Shown here piece after piece: positions 1 to 8,951 of a stretch of 64,000 nucleotides of DNA. Below the pieces are notes generated by a model. It saw only the letters and a program-made list of their open reading frames with translations. It was not told where the DNA came from and ran no database searches. Source of the DNA: an uncultured Opitutia bacterium (GTDB lineage: Bacteria; Verrucomicrobiota; Verrucomicrobiia; Opitutales; Opitutaceae); the NCBI GenBank assembly GCA_903825285.1, contig CAIJZY010000060.1, positions 27,728 to 91,727 on the forward strand. Direction: 5' to 3'. Both the position numbers and the translations under genes were made by a program. Position 1 is the first letter of the stretch. Each line of letters opens with the position of its first letter.

Positions 1-1106
1 GTGGCGTCGCGGAGCGCCAGCACCTCGGGGGTGAGGGTGCCCAGATCCTCGGCGATGAGGCGCGCGTCGGGCAGCGCGGCGTGGACGGCGCGGAAAAAGT
101 CTAGCCCTGGTCCGTGCACCCAGCGGCCGGGTCGGGCGGTGGTCGACCCAGCCGGAATGGACCAGTAGGATTCAAAACCGCGGAAATGGTCGATGCGCAC
201 GACGTCAAAGAGCGTGAAATTCGCCCGCAGCCGGGCGAGCCACCAGGCGTAGCCGGTCTTGGCGTGAGCCGGCCAGTCGTAGAGCGGGTTGCCCCAGAGC
301 TGGCCGTCGGCGGAGAAATAGTCCGGCGGACAACCGGCGACGGCGATCGGTCGGGAAGTCTTGGAATCGAGCTGGAAGAGCGCCGGGTTGGCCCAGACAT
401 CGGCGCTGTCCAAGGCGGCGAAGATGGGCGCGTCGCCGATGATGGAGATCTCGCGCTTGGCGGCTTCGGCCCGGATCAGGGCCCATTGGCCGAAAAAGAG
501 GTATTGGATGAACTCGTAGGCCTCGATGCGCTCGGCGAGCTGCTTGGGCAGGGATGATTTCCGGGCCGCAGCGGGCGTCCGGGCCGCGGCGGGCCATTCC
601 CACCAGGGCTGGCCACCGAAATGACCCTTCAGGGCGGAGAACAGGGCGTAATCGGGCAACCAGGCCGCGTGCTGGCGCCGGAACTCGGCAAAGTCGCCGT
701 AGGGCGCCTGGCGACGTCCGCCGGCCACGAACTGCGCATGCGCCCGGAACAGGGCGGGCCACTTGACCTGATAAAGCTGACCGAAATCCACGCGGTCCGC
801 CGGCAGCGCCTTCAGCGCTGCAACATCCGCCGCAGTAAGCAAACCCGCGCTCACCAGCGCCGCGACATCAATCAGGTAGGGATTTCCCGCGAACGCGGAG
901 AAACATTGATAGGGTGAATCGCCGTATCCCGTCGGTCCGAGCGGGCAGATCTGCCAAGATTTGAATCCTGCCGCGGCCAGAAACTCCAGGAAGGCGACCG
1001 CATTCTCGTCCAACGAACCAACCCCAAAGCCGCCGGGGAGCGAGGTCGGGTGCAGCAGCACACCCGCATGGCGATCCCTCAACCATGAATAGAGCGGCTC
1101 AGTCAT
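1..1106 (-). CDS. malQ: 4-alpha-glucanotransferase (amylomaltase), GH77, 3' end outside window
   Basis: Cytoplasmic disproportionating enzyme that moves alpha-1,4-glucan segments between maltodextrins in glycogen/maltose metabolism. About 368 codons are visible from the ATG at 1106; the C-terminus runs off the left edge. The N-terminus carries the GH77 block LLHPTSLPGGFGVG. Further on are GDAPIFAALDSADVW, the nucleophile Asp in VRIDHFRGF and the acid/base Glu in IAEDLG; the third catalytic Asp would lie beyond the window. ATG 1106 is the first start in frame. It follows lepB on the same strand after 53 bp, and this short gap is unusually AT-rich, so malQ may have its own promoter. Family assignment is secure. 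Confidence 0.93.
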   Translation of the reverse strand, partial: MTEPLYSWLRDRHAGVLLHPTSLPGGFGVGSLDENAVAFLEFLAAAGFKSWQICPLGPTGYGDSPYQCFSAFAGNPYLIDVAALVSAGLLTAADVAALKALPADRVDFGQLYQVKWPALFRAHAQFVAGGRRQAPYGDFAEFRRQHAAWLPDYALFSALKGHFGGQPWWEWPAAARTPAAARKSSLPKQLAERIEAYEFIQYLFFGQWALIRAEAAKREISIIGDAPIFAALDSADVWANPALFQLDSKTSRPIAVAGCPPDYFSADGQLWGNPLYDWPAHAKTGYAWWLARLRANFTLFDVVRIDHFRGFESYWSIPAGSTTARPGRWVHGPGLDFFRAVHAALPDARLIAEDLGTLTPEVLALRDA

Positions 1107-1120
1107 GCACAAAACAACTT

Positions 1121-1133
1121 AACATAATATACA
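1121..1133 (-). promoter_or_regulatory. possible -10 region for malQ
   Basis: The only AT-rich stretch in the lepB-malQ gap. On the minus strand it contains TGTATATTATGTT, which offers TATATT or TATTAT as a -10 box about 20 nt before the malQ ATG. No good -35 hexamer is visible at 16-18 nt spacing, so this is a weak call. Confidence 0.25.
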
Positions 1134-1159
1134 TTGTGCGTGGTTTACCTATGGGAAAG

Positions 1160-2464
1160 CTACCGGGCAGGACCCCAATGTCGGCTTAGGGGGTAATAGA
1201 TGAACAAGGGCCGGCCCATGACCTCGCTGGCCGGGACAAAACCCCAGTAACGGCTATCCATGCTGTAGCCGGAATTGTCTCCCATGGCGAAGAAGGAGTT
1301 GGGCGGGACCACCACGGATTCATCGGCAGTAAGCAGATAGTGGGCGCCGTTGTCGGCCGGACCGACATAATAGCCGCGATAGACCCCTTCGCGGCGGGCG
1401 TTCTTCTCAAAAGCGGAGGCGCCGGTGATCGGACGGCCGTTGCGGTAGATCATGGGCTCCCGGATCTGGAGCGTGTCGCCGGGCAGTCCGACCAGCCGCT
1501 TCACGAAATACTGGTCGGAACCGATCAGCGGGATGTTGCGGGTCGCGAAGACGAATCCCTGCCCTACTTCCGGCCGGACGAAATTGTAGCTGAGCCGGTC
1601 CACGAAGAGCTGGTCGCCGGTCAGTTCATCAAAGGAGAGCATGCGATCGCCGGCCTTCACCATGCGGCCGGTCCGGATGCAGTAGGTCGGCACGCCATTG
1701 ACCAGGCGGGTCTCGTAGGCGCCGCTGCGCATCTTTTCCTGCAGCCGGGACGAGAATTCGCGGATGTTCTTGCTGTTGGTGCCGCCAAAGAAGGCCTCGG
1801 AGATCACCCAGTCGAAATCGAAGTCCAGCGGGAGCTGCACCGTGACCGGCTTTTCGTCCACGAAGAGCGTGTATTCGCGCAGCTGGGTCGGGAAAATGAT
1901 CCACGTGCGGCCGGGGACCAAGTGCGAATGCACAAGTCCTCGGTTCTCGGTGCCGCCGCCGATGGGCACGATGATCTCGCCATCAACCGGGGCGTCGAGG
2001 CGGTGCGGCCAGGCGCCGAACGCGATGGCCCGCGCGACCACGGACACCGGGCCGGGCTCGTCGGCCGGATGCGCGAAAATCTCAGGTGTCATGCCGTTGT
2101 ACGTCGGCCACATGGAGTTCGTCGGGATCTTGAACGGCTGCACGAAGAACGTGCGGAGGCCGATGATCACGATCGCCGCGACCAGGAGGAACTCGACGTT
2201 CTCGACCAGCGCGGTCTTCGGGTAGATCGAGCCGCCGGTGCGGCGGAGCACTTCCTCCAGTGCCTCGATGCTCAGCTTGAGCTGCGCGGTCTCGGCCTTC
2301 GCCTTGAGGCGCTGCCGGAGCGCATCCGTCCGCTGCTGCAGCTCGGCGCCCTCCTTGGCCGTGATGACGTCGCGGCGGAAGTGCCAGACCTTCTCCGCGA
2401 CCTCGAGCCAGTTGGCCGCGTTTTCGCGCATCTTGGTCGCTTGTGAGTCGAACAGGCCGAACAT
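1160..2464 (-). CDS. lepB: signal peptidase I, enlarged form
   Basis: Membrane serine/lysine protease that removes Sec and Tat signal peptides on the outer face of the inner membrane. The 434 residues begin with a charged helical region (about 12-75), then one hydrophobic segment (about 91-108) leading into the catalytic Ser117 (KIPTNSMWP). The general base is Lys322 in YFVKRLVGLPGD, and the box E motif MGDNSGYSMDSRYWG is at about 394-408. The Ser-Lys distance of about 205 residues is much longer than in typical 200-325-residue enzymes, because of an insert at roughly 125-300. The ATG lies 9 bp after the lepA stop, so the two genes are likely co-transcribed. Function is secure; the role of the insert is unknown. 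Confidence 0.93.
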   Translation of the reverse strand: MFGLFDSQATKMRENAANWLEVAEKVWHFRRDVITAKEGAELQQRTDALRQRLKAKAETAQLKLSIEALEEVLRRTGGSIYPKTALVENVEFLLVAAIVIIGLRTFFVQPFKIPTNSMWPTYNGMTPEIFAHPADEPGPVSVVARAIAFGAWPHRLDAPVDGEIIVPIGGGTENRGLVHSHLVPGRTWIIFPTQLREYTLFVDEKPVTVQLPLDFDFDWVISEAFFGGTNSKNIREFSSRLQEKMRSGAYETRLVNGVPTYCIRTGRMVKAGDRMLSFDELTGDQLFVDRLSYNFVRPEVGQGFVFATRNIPLIGSDQYFVKRLVGLPGDTLQIREPMIYRNGRPITGASAFEKNARREGVYRGYYVGPADNGAHYLLTADESVVVPPNSFFAMGDNSGYSMDSRYWGFVPASEVMGRPLFIYYPLSRHWGPAR

Positions 2465-2473
2465 GGGAGAAAA

Positions 2474-4273
2474 TCAGTTGTTCTGGAGGACCTTGATGAA
2501 GGCATCAGGTGGGATGGACACCTTGCCAATTTGTTTCATCTTCTTTTTGCCCTCTTTCTGCTTGTCGAGGAGCTTCCGCTTGCGGCTGATGTCGCCGCCA
2601 TAGCACTTCGCGGTCACGTCCTTGCGCATCTCGCGGACGTTGTCGCGGGCGATGATCTTGCCGCCGATGGCGGCCTGGATGGCGACCTTGAACATCTGCG
2701 GCGGGATGATCTCCGCGAGCTTCTCGCAGAGCTGGCGGCCCTTCCCGTCGGCCTTCTCGCGGTGCACGATGCAGGCGAAGGCATCCACCGGGTCGCCATT
2801 GATGAGGATGTCCATCTTCACGAGGTCCGAGACGATGTACTCGCCGAGCTCGTAGTCCATCGAGCCGTAGCCATGCGTGATGCTCTTCAGGCGGTCGTTG
2901 AAATCGACCAGGATCTCGTTCAGCGGCAGGATGCAGTGCAGCATCACCCGGTTCATGTCCAGGGTGTCGGTGTGCTCACACACGCCGCGCTTCTCCATGA
3001 TCAGGGAGAGAATGTCGCCCATCCCGTCGTTGGGGATGATGAGCGAGGCCTTGATGGTGGGCTCGCGGATCTCGAGGATGGTGCCGGGGTCCGGCATGTT
3101 CACCGGGTTGTCGACCTCCATCAGCTCGCCGCCGTGCTTGATCACATGGTAGATCACGCTCGGGTACGTGGAGATGATCTCCACGTCGTGCTCGCGGCGG
3201 ATGCGCTCCTGGATGATCTCCATGTGGAGCAGGCCGAGGAAGCCGCAACGGAAGCCGAAGCCGAGCGCCAGCGAGCTTTCCGAGGCGTAGACGAAGGCCG
3301 AGTCGTTCAGGCGCAGGCGGCCCAGCGCCGCCTTCAGCTTCTCGTAGTCGTCGCTCTCCAGCGGATAGAGTCCGCAGAACACGAGCGGCCGCACCTCCTT
3401 GTAGCCGGGCAGCATGGCCGTCGCCGGGCGCGCGGCGTGCGTGATGGTGTCGCCGGTCTTCACGTCGGAGGTGTTCTTGATGCTGGAGACGACGTAACCG
3501 ACATCGCCGGCGCCGAGCGATGCGATCTTGGTCATCTTCGGCATGAACACGCCGACCTCCTTCACCTCGGCCTTCTGGCCGTTGCTCATCAGCATCATCA
3601 TCTCGTTTGCCTTGATCGTGCCGGAGAACACCCGGACGTAGGCGATGCAGCCGCGGTAGGAATCGTACAGCGAGTCGAAGACCAGCGCGCGCAGCTGCGG
3701 GTAGTCCGCCCAGCGCGGCGGCGGCACGCGGCTGACCACGGCCTCGAGGATGTCCACGATGCCGATGCCGGACTTGCCGCTGGCGAGGATGGCCTCCTCG
3801 GCCGGGATCGAGAGGATGTCCTCCAGCTGGCGCGTGCAGAGCTCGAGGTTGGCGCTCGGGAGATCGATCTTGTTGATGACCGGGATGACCTTGAGCTTCT
3901 GGCCGAACGCGAGGTGCGCGTTCGCCACGGTCTGGGCCTCGACGCCCTGCGCGGCGTCGATCAGCAGCACCGCGCCCTCGCAGGCCGCGAGGCTGCGCGA
4001 GACCTCGTAGGAGAAGTCCACGTGGCCCGGCGTGTCCATGAGGTTGAGCTTGTAGTCATGCCCATCCTTCGCGCGGTACGTCATCGTCACCGGATGCGAC
4101 TTGATCGTGATGCCGCGCTCCTTCTCGAGGTCCATCGAGTCGAGGTGCTGGTCGGTCATGACCCGGTGCGCGACCGTGTTCGTGAACTCGAGCAGGCGGT
4201 CAGACAGCGTGGTCTTGCCGTGGTCGACGTGCGCGATGATGCAAAAGTTGCGGGTGTATTTGGGCGACATCAT
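2474..4273 (-). CDS. lepA: elongation factor 4 (LepA), ribosome back-translocating GTPase
   Basis: Translational GTPase that acts on stalled or mistranslocated ribosomes. The full-length 599-residue protein has the G1 loop HVDHGKTT (15-22), G3 DTPGHVDF and G4 NKID. It also has the lepA-specific C-terminal domain (KADGKGRQLCEKL, then RKRKLLDKQKEGKKKMK) and no EF-G domain IV. Two tandem ATG codons open the gene; the first overlaps the fabD stop by one base (TGATG), indicating translational coupling. lepB follows after 9 bp, the classic lepA-lepB pairing. Confidence 0.97.
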   Translation of the reverse strand: MMSPKYTRNFCIIAHVDHGKTTLSDRLLEFTNTVAHRVMTDQHLDSMDLEKERGITIKSHPVTMTYRAKDGHDYKLNLMDTPGHVDFSYEVSRSLAACEGAVLLIDAAQGVEAQTVANAHLAFGQKLKVIPVINKIDLPSANLELCTRQLEDILSIPAEEAILASGKSGIGIVDILEAVVSRVPPPRWADYPQLRALVFDSLYDSYRGCIAYVRVFSGTIKANEMMMLMSNGQKAEVKEVGVFMPKMTKIASLGAGDVGYVVSSIKNTSDVKTGDTITHAARPATAMLPGYKEVRPLVFCGLYPLESDDYEKLKAALGRLRLNDSAFVYASESSLALGFGFRCGFLGLLHMEIIQERIRREHDVEIISTYPSVIYHVIKHGGELMEVDNPVNMPDPGTILEIREPTIKASLIIPNDGMGDILSLIMEKRGVCEHTDTLDMNRVMLHCILPLNEILVDFNDRLKSITHGYGSMDYELGEYIVSDLVKMDILINGDPVDAFACIVHREKADGKGRQLCEKLAEIIPPQMFKVAIQAAIGGKIIARDNVREMRKDVTAKCYGGDISRKRKLLDKQKEGKKKMKQIGKVSIPPDAFIKVLQNN

Positions 4274-5184
4274 CAGGCGGCCACGTCGGCGTATTCGGCG
4301 AGGCTTTTCACCACCCAGCTTTTCTCCGTGCGCCGGGCCAGGCCCGCCAGCACGCCACCCGGTCCCAGTTCCCAGAACTCGGTCGCCCCGGCGGCCGCCG
4401 CGGACCGCATGCAGTCCTCCCAGAGCACCGACGACACGACCTGCTTCACCAGCGCCGCCTTGAGGTCCGCCGGCTCGCGCACGGCCTGGCCGGTGGTGTT
4501 CGTGAAGACGGTGAATCGCGGCGCGGCGAAGGCCACGCCCTCGAGGTGCGCGGCGAAGGCGGCCCGGGCGGGCTCCATCAGTCGCGAGTGATAGGCGCCG
4601 GCGACATTGAGGGGGATGATCTTCTTGATGCCCCGCTCCTTGGCGGCGGCGACCGCGGCGTCGATGCGGGACTTCTCGCCCGAAACGATGATCTGGCCGG
4701 GGGCGTTGAAATTGGCTGCCTCGATGTCGAACTCGCGGCAGAGTTCCGACACCTTGCCGCGCTCCTCACCCATGATGGCGGCCATGCCGCCGGTGGTCTG
4801 CTCGCACGCCTGCTGCATGAGCCGGCCGCGCTCGGCCACGACGCGGAGCCCGGTCGAAAAATCAAACACTCCGGCCGCGCAGTAGGCCGTCACCTCGCCG
4901 AGACTAAGCCCCAGCGCGAAGTGCGGCTCGCCCGCCGGCAGCTTGCCCAGCTCCCGCAACGCGGCCAGCAGCGCCATCCCGTGCACGAACAGCGCCGGCT
5001 GGCAGACCTTCGTCTGCGTCAGCTCCGTCTCGGGACCCTCAAAGCACACCTTGGCCAGATCCCAGCCCAGCACCGCGTTCGCCTCGTCGTACAGCGCCCG
5101 GGCCGCCGGCGACTGCTCCGCAAGCGTGCGTCCCATGCCGACTTTTTGGGCGCCCTGACCGGAAAAAATAAGTGCCAATGCCAT
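4273..5184 (-). CDS. fabD: malonyl-CoA:ACP transacylase
   Basis: Loads malonyl groups onto acyl carrier protein for fatty acid synthesis in the cytosol. The 303 residues show the N-terminal GQGAQKVGMG (9-18). The catalytic Ser94 sits in GLSLGE, where the usual GHSLGE His is replaced by Leu, and the second catalytic residue is His199 (VAGAYHSRLM). The APGQIIVSG segment is also typical. It overlaps lepA by one base and lies 44 bp after the upstream secreted-protein gene on the same strand. No other fab genes are adjacent, so this copy is separated from the main fatty-acid cluster. Confidence 0.95.
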   Translation of the reverse strand: MALALIFSGQGAQKVGMGRTLAEQSPAARALYDEANAVLGWDLAKVCFEGPETELTQTKVCQPALFVHGMALLAALRELGKLPAGEPHFALGLSLGEVTAYCAAGVFDFSTGLRVVAERGRLMQQACEQTTGGMAAIMGEERGKVSELCREFDIEAANFNAPGQIIVSGEKSRIDAAVAAAKERGIKKIIPLNVAGAYHSRLMEPARAAFAAHLEGVAFAAPRFTVFTNTTGQAVREPADLKAALVKQVVSSVLWEDCMRSAAAAGATEFWELGPGGVLAGLARRTEKSWVVKSLAEYADVAA

Positions 5185-5228
5185 GGTGAAACGATTAGAA
5201 AATGGCCCACCGCCTCAAAAACCAAGCC

Positions 5229-6152
5229 CTAAAAGCGCTTCAGCTGCTTGAAATACTTCGCATCGCTCGACGGCTTGAGCGGATCGGCCGGCGGAGGAGC
5301 CTCCGGCGGCGGGGTTTGGTCGACCCGGACCGTCGTGTTCGCCGGTGCGGCGGGGCCAAAACTCGGCAGGCCCGGCGCGGTGGTTCCCGGGGCCTCCTTC
5401 ACGGTTTCCAGCCCGGGAATCGGCCCGAAATCGGCCACGTACGGGTTGGCCTTGGTCTCGCCGGCCGGGTTCGCCAGCGGCGCCGGCGGCGGGACGGATT
5501 CACCCCGCAGCAGGCTGTCGAGATTCGCCGGATCACCGCCGCGCGACGCGGTGGTTCCCTCGGGGATCGGCGCCAGGCTGTTGTCCGCCGGCTTCACCTT
5601 CAGCACGTCGTAATCCCTCGGCGTCATCCAGCCCGCCATGTAGTTCGACAGCGGGTTGTCCGCGTTGACGGGGGGCTTGGCCGCACGTTCACGCTTTGAC
5701 TCGGTCGCAACGGAGGCTTCCGTCGTGCCCGCCAGGGCGAGATGCGCCGGATCCACCTCGTCGCTGCCGGTGCCCAGCGTTGCCGTGCCGTCCTTGTCCT
5801 TCTCGCCCGTCTTCTGCTCGTTCATGGCGTCGAGGAGCCAGCTGGAGGAGCGCTTCGCCTTGCCGCCGGCCTTCTCCTTGTCGCGCTGCTTCTCGGCGGC
5901 CTGCATGGCGAGGAAGGCGGTCAGCTCGTCATTGGACATCTGCGGCGGCGGCGCGGTCACGCCCTGGACCTGGACGTCGAGCCGCTGCTGCTCGGCCGGG
6001 GCACGGGCACTCTTGATGGCCTCGAACTGCCGCTTGGCGGCCGTGATCGAGTCCTCCGTCGGGACCGGCGGAGCGGCAGCCGGGTCCGCGGCCTGCGCGC
6101 CCCCCGCGAGAGCCGCGAGCAACAGGAGGTGGCTGCACCGCGGACCGCGCAT
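5229..6152 (-). CDS. secreted Pro/Ala-rich protein of unknown function
   Basis: Not recognised as any named family. The 307-residue product begins with a clear Sec signal peptide (hydrophobic LLLLAALAGG, likely cleavage after AQA at residue 21). The mature part is mostly low-complexity: Ala/Pro/Lys-rich, with a charged stretch around 85-120 (KQRDKEKAGGKAKR). A more conserved-looking block NPLSNYMAGWMTPRDYDVLK lies at about 188-207. The ATG lies 8 bp after the pilT stop, so it is probably translated with pilT and may act in the periplasm or cell surface near the pilus machinery; that link is inference from position only. Confidence 0.75.
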   Translation of the reverse strand: MRGPRCSHLLLLAALAGGAQAADPAAAPPVPTEDSITAAKRQFEAIKSARAPAEQQRLDVQVQGVTAPPPQMSNDELTAFLAMQAAEKQRDKEKAGGKAKRSSSWLLDAMNEQKTGEKDKDGTATLGTGSDEVDPAHLALAGTTEASVATESKRERAAKPPVNADNPLSNYMAGWMTPRDYDVLKVKPADNSLAPIPEGTTASRGGDPANLDSLLRGESVPPPAPLANPAGETKANPYVADFGPIPGLETVKEAPGTTAPGLPSFGPAAPANTTVRVDQTPPPEAPPPADPLKPSSDAKYFKQLKRF

Positions 6153-6160
6153 GCGGAGGG

Positions 6161-7252
6161 TCAGGACTTGATGAAGATGCCCTTGAGGTTCATCTCCAGC
6201 GCCTGCGGGTTCGGCGAGAACCGGAGGCCCTCGGCCTTGCTGATCTTGCCCGCCTTGATCAGGCGGAAAATGTCCTTGTTGAAGGAGAAGCTGCTCGAGT
6301 CGGTGCTGCCTTCCAGGATGCCCTGGATCTTCTCGAACTGGCCCTCGAGGATGAGGTTCTTCACGACGACGTCGGCGTTGAGGATCTCGTTCGTCGGCAC
6401 GCGGCCGCCGCCCTCCATCGCCGGGATGAGCTTCTGGCAGATGAAGCCGCGCAGCGAGCCCGAGATCGCGCGCCGGGCCTGGATCTGCTCCTCGGGCGGG
6501 AAGAACTCGAAGAGGCGCGTCAGCGACTGCGACACCGTCGCGGCGTGCATGGTCGAGAACACCAGGTGGCCCGTCTCGGCCGCGGAGATCGCGGTCTCGA
6601 AGGTCTCCCGGTCGCGCATCTCACCGATGAGGATGATGTCGGGGTTCTGGCGCAGCACCGCCTTGATCGCCAACTCGAAGCTCGGGACGTCGAGGCCGAT
6701 CTCGCGCTGCTGGAACAGCGACTTCTCATCCTGGAACGTGTACTCGATCGGGTCCTCGATCGTGACAATGTGCTTGTCCATGTTCTGGTTGATCCAGTTC
6801 AGCATGGCGGCCATCGTGGAGCTCTTGCCCGAGCCCGTGGCGCCGCAGATCAGCAGGATGCCGTCCTTCGCCTGCGCCAGCTTCAGCAGCGGGTCCTGCT
6901 GGATGCCGAGGTCCTCGAAGTTCGGCACGCGGCTCTTGATGTGACGCATGACGATGCTGACGAGCCCGCGCTGGTGGAAGGCGTTGACGCGAAAGCGCCC
7001 CACGCCGTCGGCGGCATAGGCGAAGTCCACCTGGCCGTCGTCGTCCCACTTCTTCTTGAAGACCTTGGGCACGTGCTCGTCCACGAAGGCCTGGGCCTCC
7101 GGGCAGGAAATCGGATCCATCTCCACGGGCTTCAAGCGCCCCGAAAGCCGCACGTAACCGGGTTTGTTGGATTTGACGACGATGTCGCTCGCGCCGCTGT
7201 CGACGGCGAGCTTCAGCAGGTCGTTGATGATTTCCGTGTGAGGTGTGGCCAT
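6161..7252 (-). CDS. pilT: type IV pilus retraction ATPase, PilT/PilU family
   Basis: Hexameric cytoplasmic ATPase that depolymerises type IV pili for twitching motility or DNA uptake. The 363 residues contain Walker A GATGSGKSS (137-145), the Asp box IVTIEDPIEY (162-171), Walker B IILIGEMRD (206-214) and the His box ETGHLVFSTMHA (226-237), all in the expected order. The C-terminal tail (KIQGILEGSTDSSSF, then KGIFIKS) resembles PilU-type paralogues as much as PilT, so the subfamily is open. It is the first gene of a minus-strand run to lepB, and is divergent from dapA with 71 bp between them. Confidence 0.9.
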   Translation of the reverse strand: MATPHTEIINDLLKLAVDSGASDIVVKSNKPGYVRLSGRLKPVEMDPISCPEAQAFVDEHVPKVFKKKWDDDGQVDFAYAADGVGRFRVNAFHQRGLVSIVMRHIKSRVPNFEDLGIQQDPLLKLAQAKDGILLICGATGSGKSSTMAAMLNWINQNMDKHIVTIEDPIEYTFQDEKSLFQQREIGLDVPSFELAIKAVLRQNPDIILIGEMRDRETFETAISAAETGHLVFSTMHAATVSQSLTRLFEFFPPEEQIQARRAISGSLRGFICQKLIPAMEGGGRVPTNEILNADVVVKNLILEGQFEKIQGILEGSTDSSSFSFNKDIFRLIKAGKISKAEGLRFSPNPQALEMNLKGIFIKS

Positions 7253-7323
7253 GGGTAAAAAAGCGTTGCGGATTCCCTATTTCACCATGCGCTCTACGGC
7301 AAGGCTACATTGCCCCTGCTCCC

Positions 7324-8211
7324 ATGAAACTCCGCCCGCTGACTGGAACGATCACGGCGCTCGTCACGCCCTTCAGAAATCACGAGGTGGCCTACCGCGA
7401 CCTCGCGAAGCTGGTGGAGTATCAGATCAAAGGCGGCGTCAACGGGCTCGTCCCGGTCGGCACGACCGGCGAGTCCCCCACGCTGAGCCACGAGGAGCAC
7501 ATGGAGGTGGTCCGCGCCGTGATCGCCGCGGCCCGTGGACGCGTGCCGGTGATCGCCGGCACGGGCTCCAATTCCACACACGAGGCCGTCGAGCTGACCC
7601 AGCACGCGCATGCGGCCGGCGCCGACGGCATGCTCGTGGTCGCGCCCTATTACAACAAGCCCAACCAGGAGGGCCTGTTCCGCCACTTCTGCGCCGTGGC
7701 CGAGGCCACCGACCGGCCGATCATCCTCTACTCCATCCCGGGCCGCTGCGGCATCGAGATCGGCGTCGGCGTGGTCGAGCGGCTGCGCGCCCGCTACGGG
7801 CACGTCCGGTGGATCAAGGAGGCCGGCGGCAACGTTGACCGCGTCGACCAGCTCAAGTCGGCCCTGGGCGCGGACATCACCGTGCTCAGCGGCGACGACT
7901 CCCTCACCCTGCCCTTCATGGCCGTGGGCGCCGAGGGCGTGATCAGCGTCGCCTCCAACCTGGTCGTCCGCGAGGTCAGCCAGATGGTGCGCCTCGCCCT
8001 CGCCAACGACTTCACGCAGGCGGCCCGGCTGCACCGGCGGCTCTATCCGCTGTTCAAGGCGGTGTTCCTCGACCCGAACCCGGTGCCGATCAAGGTCCTC
8101 CTCGCCCGGGCGAAGCTCATCGGCTCCCCGGCCGTGCGCCCGCCGCTGTGCGAGCTCACGCCCGCCCACCTCCCGATCCTGCTCAAGGCCCTCGCCACCG
8201 CCCGCCGCTAA
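7324..8211 (+). CDS. dapA: 4-hydroxy-tetrahydrodipicolinate synthase
   Basis: Condenses pyruvate with aspartate semialdehyde, the first committed step to diaminopimelate and lysine. The 295 residues match family length when the ATG at 7324 is used; an in-frame GTG at 7243 would add a non-homologous tail. Visible catalytic residues are Thr47-Thr48 (GTTGES), Tyr110 region (YYNKPNQEG), Tyr136 (ILYSIPGR) and the Schiff-base Lys165 (WIKEAGGN). dapB starts 4 bp downstream, so the two act and are expressed together. Confidence 0.96.
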   Translation: MKLRPLTGTITALVTPFRNHEVAYRDLAKLVEYQIKGGVNGLVPVGTTGESPTLSHEEHMEVVRAVIAAARGRVPVIAGTGSNSTHEAVELTQHAHAAGADGMLVVAPYYNKPNQEGLFRHFCAVAEATDRPIILYSIPGRCGIEIGVGVVERLRARYGHVRWIKEAGGNVDRVDQLKSALGADITVLSGDDSLTLPFMAVGAEGVISVASNLVVREVSQMVRLALANDFTQAARLHRRLYPLFKAVFLDPNPVPIKVLLARAKLIGSPAVRPPLCELTPAHLPILLKALATARR

Positions 8212-8215
8212 TCCC

Positions 8216-8947
8216 ATGGCTCCCCGTATCCTCATCAATGGCGCCAAGGGCCGCATGGGCCAGGCGATCGCCGCCGCCGCGCCGGAGCTCGGCCTGACGG
8301 TCGGTGCCGCCGTCGACGTCGGCGACGACCTCGGCCGCGCCCTCGACTCGGCCGACGTCATCGTCGACTTCAGCTCCCACCACGCGACCCGCGCGGTGCT
8401 CGAGCTCGCCGCGGCGCGCCGCAAGGCCGTCGTGATCGGCACCACCGGGCACAGCGCCGCGGCCAGGGCGGAGCTGCTCGCGCTCGCCGCCAAGGTGCCC
8501 TGCGTGTGGGCCGGCAACTTCTCGGTCGGCGTGAACCTGCTCTTCGCCCTCACGCGCCGCGCCGCCGCCGTCCTCGGCTCCGACTACGACGCGGAGGTCG
8601 TCGAGATGCACCACCGGTTCAAGAAGGACGCGCCCAGCGGCACCGCCGCGCGCCTGCTCGAGATCATCCTCGAGGAGCGCAAGCTCACCGCCGCGGCGCT
8701 GCGCCACGGCCGCCAGGGCATCACCGGCGAGCGCACGCCTTTCGAGGTCGGCATCCACGCGCTGCGCGGCGGCGATGTCGTCGGCGACCACACCGTGATC
8801 TTCGCCGCGCTGGGCGAGCGCCTCGAGCTGAGCCACAAGGCCAGCGACCGCGGCATCTTCGCGCGCGGCGCCCTGCGCGCCGCCCAGTGGGTCGCCACCC
8901 AGCCGCCGGGCGTGTACGACATGCAGGATGTGCTGGGGCTGAAGTGA
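8216..8947 (+). CDS. dapB: 4-hydroxy-tetrahydrodipicolinate reductase
   Basis: NAD(P)H-dependent reductase that follows DapA in the diaminopimelate pathway. The 243-residue protein has the dinucleotide-binding NGAKGRMG (8-15), GTTGH (75-79), the catalytic His132-His133 with Lys137 (HHRFKKDAPSGTA) and the C-terminal GGDVVGDHTV. Slightly short but complete. It is sandwiched 4 bp after dapA and 4 bp before ruvA, forming a tight three-gene operon. Confidence 0.96.
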   Translation: MAPRILINGAKGRMGQAIAAAAPELGLTVGAAVDVGDDLGRALDSADVIVDFSSHHATRAVLELAAARRKAVVIGTTGHSAAARAELLALAAKVPCVWAGNFSVGVNLLFALTRRAAAVLGSDYDAEVVEMHHRFKKDAPSGTAARLLEIILEERKLTAAALRHGRQGITGERTPFEVGIHALRGGDVVGDHTVIFAALGERLELSHKASDRGIFARGALRAAQWVATQPPGVYDMQDVLGLK

Positions 8948-8951
8948 CGCC

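Noticed and set aside
2531..4591. 686-codon open frame antisense to lepA
   Set aside because: The Asp/Val/His-rich shadow frame has no recognisable motif; lepA is certain.
7243..7323. Upstream GTG start for dapA
   Set aside because: It would overlap the divergent pilT start and add residues without family similarity; ATG 7324 fits the standard DapA N-terminus.
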